Part shown: one piece after another, positions 63,019 to 64,000 of the stretch
How the letters are laid out: each line of letters opens with the position of its first letter
Numbering within the stretch: the stretch's first letter is position 1
Source: Paenibacillus sp. FSL K6-1330
GTDB taxonomy: Bacteria > Bacillota > Bacilli > Paenibacillales > Paenibacillaceae
Direction of reading: 5' to 3'
DNA length: 64,000 nt
Assembly: GCF_037976825.1 (NCBI RefSeq)
Contig: NZ_CP150269.1
Span: 4,911,501 to 4,975,500 of the forward strand
Notes under the pieces: generated by a model
Databases searched by the model: none
Seen by the model: the letters and a program-made list of their open reading frames with translations, nothing else
What the model was told of the DNA's origin: nothing
Program-made: the position numbers and the translations under genes

Positions 63019-64000
63019 CTATTTCAATACAGCATGAATTTCTCGGATGTTCCCGTTACGAACTTCATGAGCCAACGTTCCTGTAAGGAGGGGTCCATCC
63101 ACCTTGATCGAATCCCCTCCCACCGTGATGAGAGTTAATCGCTGAATCGTAACGCCGTCCTGGCCATACGTATTTGCTGCGCGCTCGCTGCGATACGTCA
63201 CCTTGACGGAACCAAGAAAGGTGAACGACACTTCTTGATTCTCGTCAAACAGCCAAGCCGGAAGCAGTGGGTTCAGATGCAGCTGAAGCTGGCCGCCTTC
63301 GTAACGGAATACCTTCTTCCCTGCCATCATCGTAATCCACATGCTTAGGAATTCGGCCGTCGATCCGCTAAGCCTTGCCACAAAACCTCGTCCATGCACG
63401 TGAGGATCCGGATTGACGCTGCTGGCAATGAACGAGGAATTCTCCAGCGTGCTGCGTCCATAAACCGCCGGGTCCAGAAAAGGGACAAGGGATGTTTTGA
63501 TTTCCGAGAAAAACTCGTCATACAATCCGGCTTTTAATAATGAAAGCAAGTATTTATAGGTCATATGCAAAAATACGGATTCCCGCTCCAGCCACCCGGC
63601 TGTAAATGCACGGATGCGTCCGATTTCATCGGTTTCGCCTCCCAGGCTGACGGACGTTTTATACATCCCCAGCGCGGGATCATACAGATCGGAAGCCTTG
63701 ATCCGATCATACATCGTTCTCGCCTGGCCTTCATCAGCGAGCTTCATTCCGCGGGCCGGTGCCTCCAGAAAATGCGGGAGCGCATATGCCTTGAATTCAA
63801 GCACTTTTGCCGCGGGCAAACCATAGCGGGTGATCACCGGGTTCCCCGCTGCATCCCGAACCTCTTCAAAGCGCTCGGCTTCAAAGCGGAAATACGTTGG
63901 CACGATTCCGCCTCCCATCTGCTCGGCACGCTGAATCCCTTCTTCGATTTTGTCCAAGAATGCCGCGTACATGACCTTCACGTTTTTCACCGACATCTCA
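63019..64000 (-). CDS. C-terminal part of a probable GH94-type glycoside phosphorylase, cut by window edge
   Basis: At least 326 residues; the frame stays open to base 64000, so the start lies to the right and Met at 63996 is probably internal. GGETDEIGRIRAFTAGWLERESVFLHMTYKYL, NSSFIASSVNPDPHVHGRGF, RLSGSTAEFLSMWITMMAGK resemble the (alpha/alpha)6 barrel and C-terminal region of cellobiose-phosphorylase-like proteins; the all-beta tail (VSFTFLGSVKVTY) follows. The family assignment is by eye and moderate. Substrate unknown. Confidence 0.6.
   Translation of the reverse strand, partial: EMSVKNVKVMYAAFLDKIEEGIQRAEQMGGGIVPTYFRFEAERFEEVRDAAGNPVITRYGLPAAKVLEFKAYALPHFLEAPARGMKLADEGQARTMYDRIKASDLYDPALGMYKTSVSLGGETDEIGRIRAFTAGWLERESVFLHMTYKYLLSLLKAGLYDEFFSEIKTSLVPFLDPAVYGRSTLENSSFIASSVNPDPHVHGRGFVARLSGSTAEFLSMWITMMAGKKVFRYEGGQLQLHLNPLLPAWLFDENQEVSFTFLGSVKVTYRSERAANTYGQDGVTIQRLTLITVGGDSIKVDGPLLTGTLAHEVRNGNIREIHAVLK

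Overview
The window comes from a Gram-positive, spore-forming Bacillales genome, most likely a Paenibacillus. The reasons are the Bacillales order of the housekeeping genes, strong AGGAGG ribosome binding sites with frequent TTG/GTG starts, an LplABC-type sugar uptake operon next to a membrane-anchored AraC-type sensor, sporulation genes (ylbJ, a YjcZ-family gene), a collagen-like spore-surface type protein and a FapR operator. No rRNA, tRNA, CRISPR array, prophage or complete insertion sequence was seen.

Layout. From 1 to about 53 kb most genes lie on the minus strand and form one long conserved block. Read in the direction of transcription (right to left) it runs rsmD-coaD; ylbL; ylbN-rpmF; fapR-plsX-fabH-fabD-fabG-acpP-fabF-rnc-smc-ftsY; ylxM-ffh-rpsP-khpA-rimM-trmD; rplS-lepB-rbgA-rnhB-ylqG-ylqH-yraN; sucC-sucD-dprA-topA-trmFO-hslV-hslU. 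These genes serve fatty acid and phospholipid synthesis, chromosome handling, protein targeting, ribosome assembly, tRNA modification, competence and proteolysis. tmcAL and ylbJ sit inside the block on the plus strand.

Three accessory insertions interrupt the block. (1) 8991-17005: a 36-residue membrane peptide, a two-TM AraC-type regulator, a three-gene sugar ABC transporter and comM, between sucC and yraN. (2) 23119-25485: a 703-residue collagen-like protein and a 47-residue gene with its own terminator, between trmD and rplS. (3) 29598-35493: hlyIII, a UDP-GlcNAc 2-epimerase, and a divergent five-gene plus-strand cassette (two glycosyltransferases, a polysaccharide pyruvyl transferase-like enzyme, two small beta-rich proteins), between ylxM and ftsY. 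This last cassette is the best candidate for an undescribed cell- or spore-surface glycan system.

From 53 kb to the right edge the gene content is mixed: a DUF5316-like peptide, a secreted copper-amine-oxidase-N domain protein, YjcZ, an orphan transposase-like HTH, a TPR protein, an SGNH esterase, GNAT, MarR, rpiA, a macrodomain protein, a TraX-like membrane protein, small orphan genes and the C-terminal part of a probable glycoside phosphorylase. Most units are bounded by clear intrinsic terminators.

Other points of note are an orphan FliK-like/FlhB-C-like gene pair (ylqG-ylqH), a fapR gene whose only well-placed start is ATC, tandem plus-strand terminators behind a non-coding stretch antisense to coaD-rsmD, and an RNA-like intergenic element at 60.74 kb whose G:U pairs show it is read from the plus strand.
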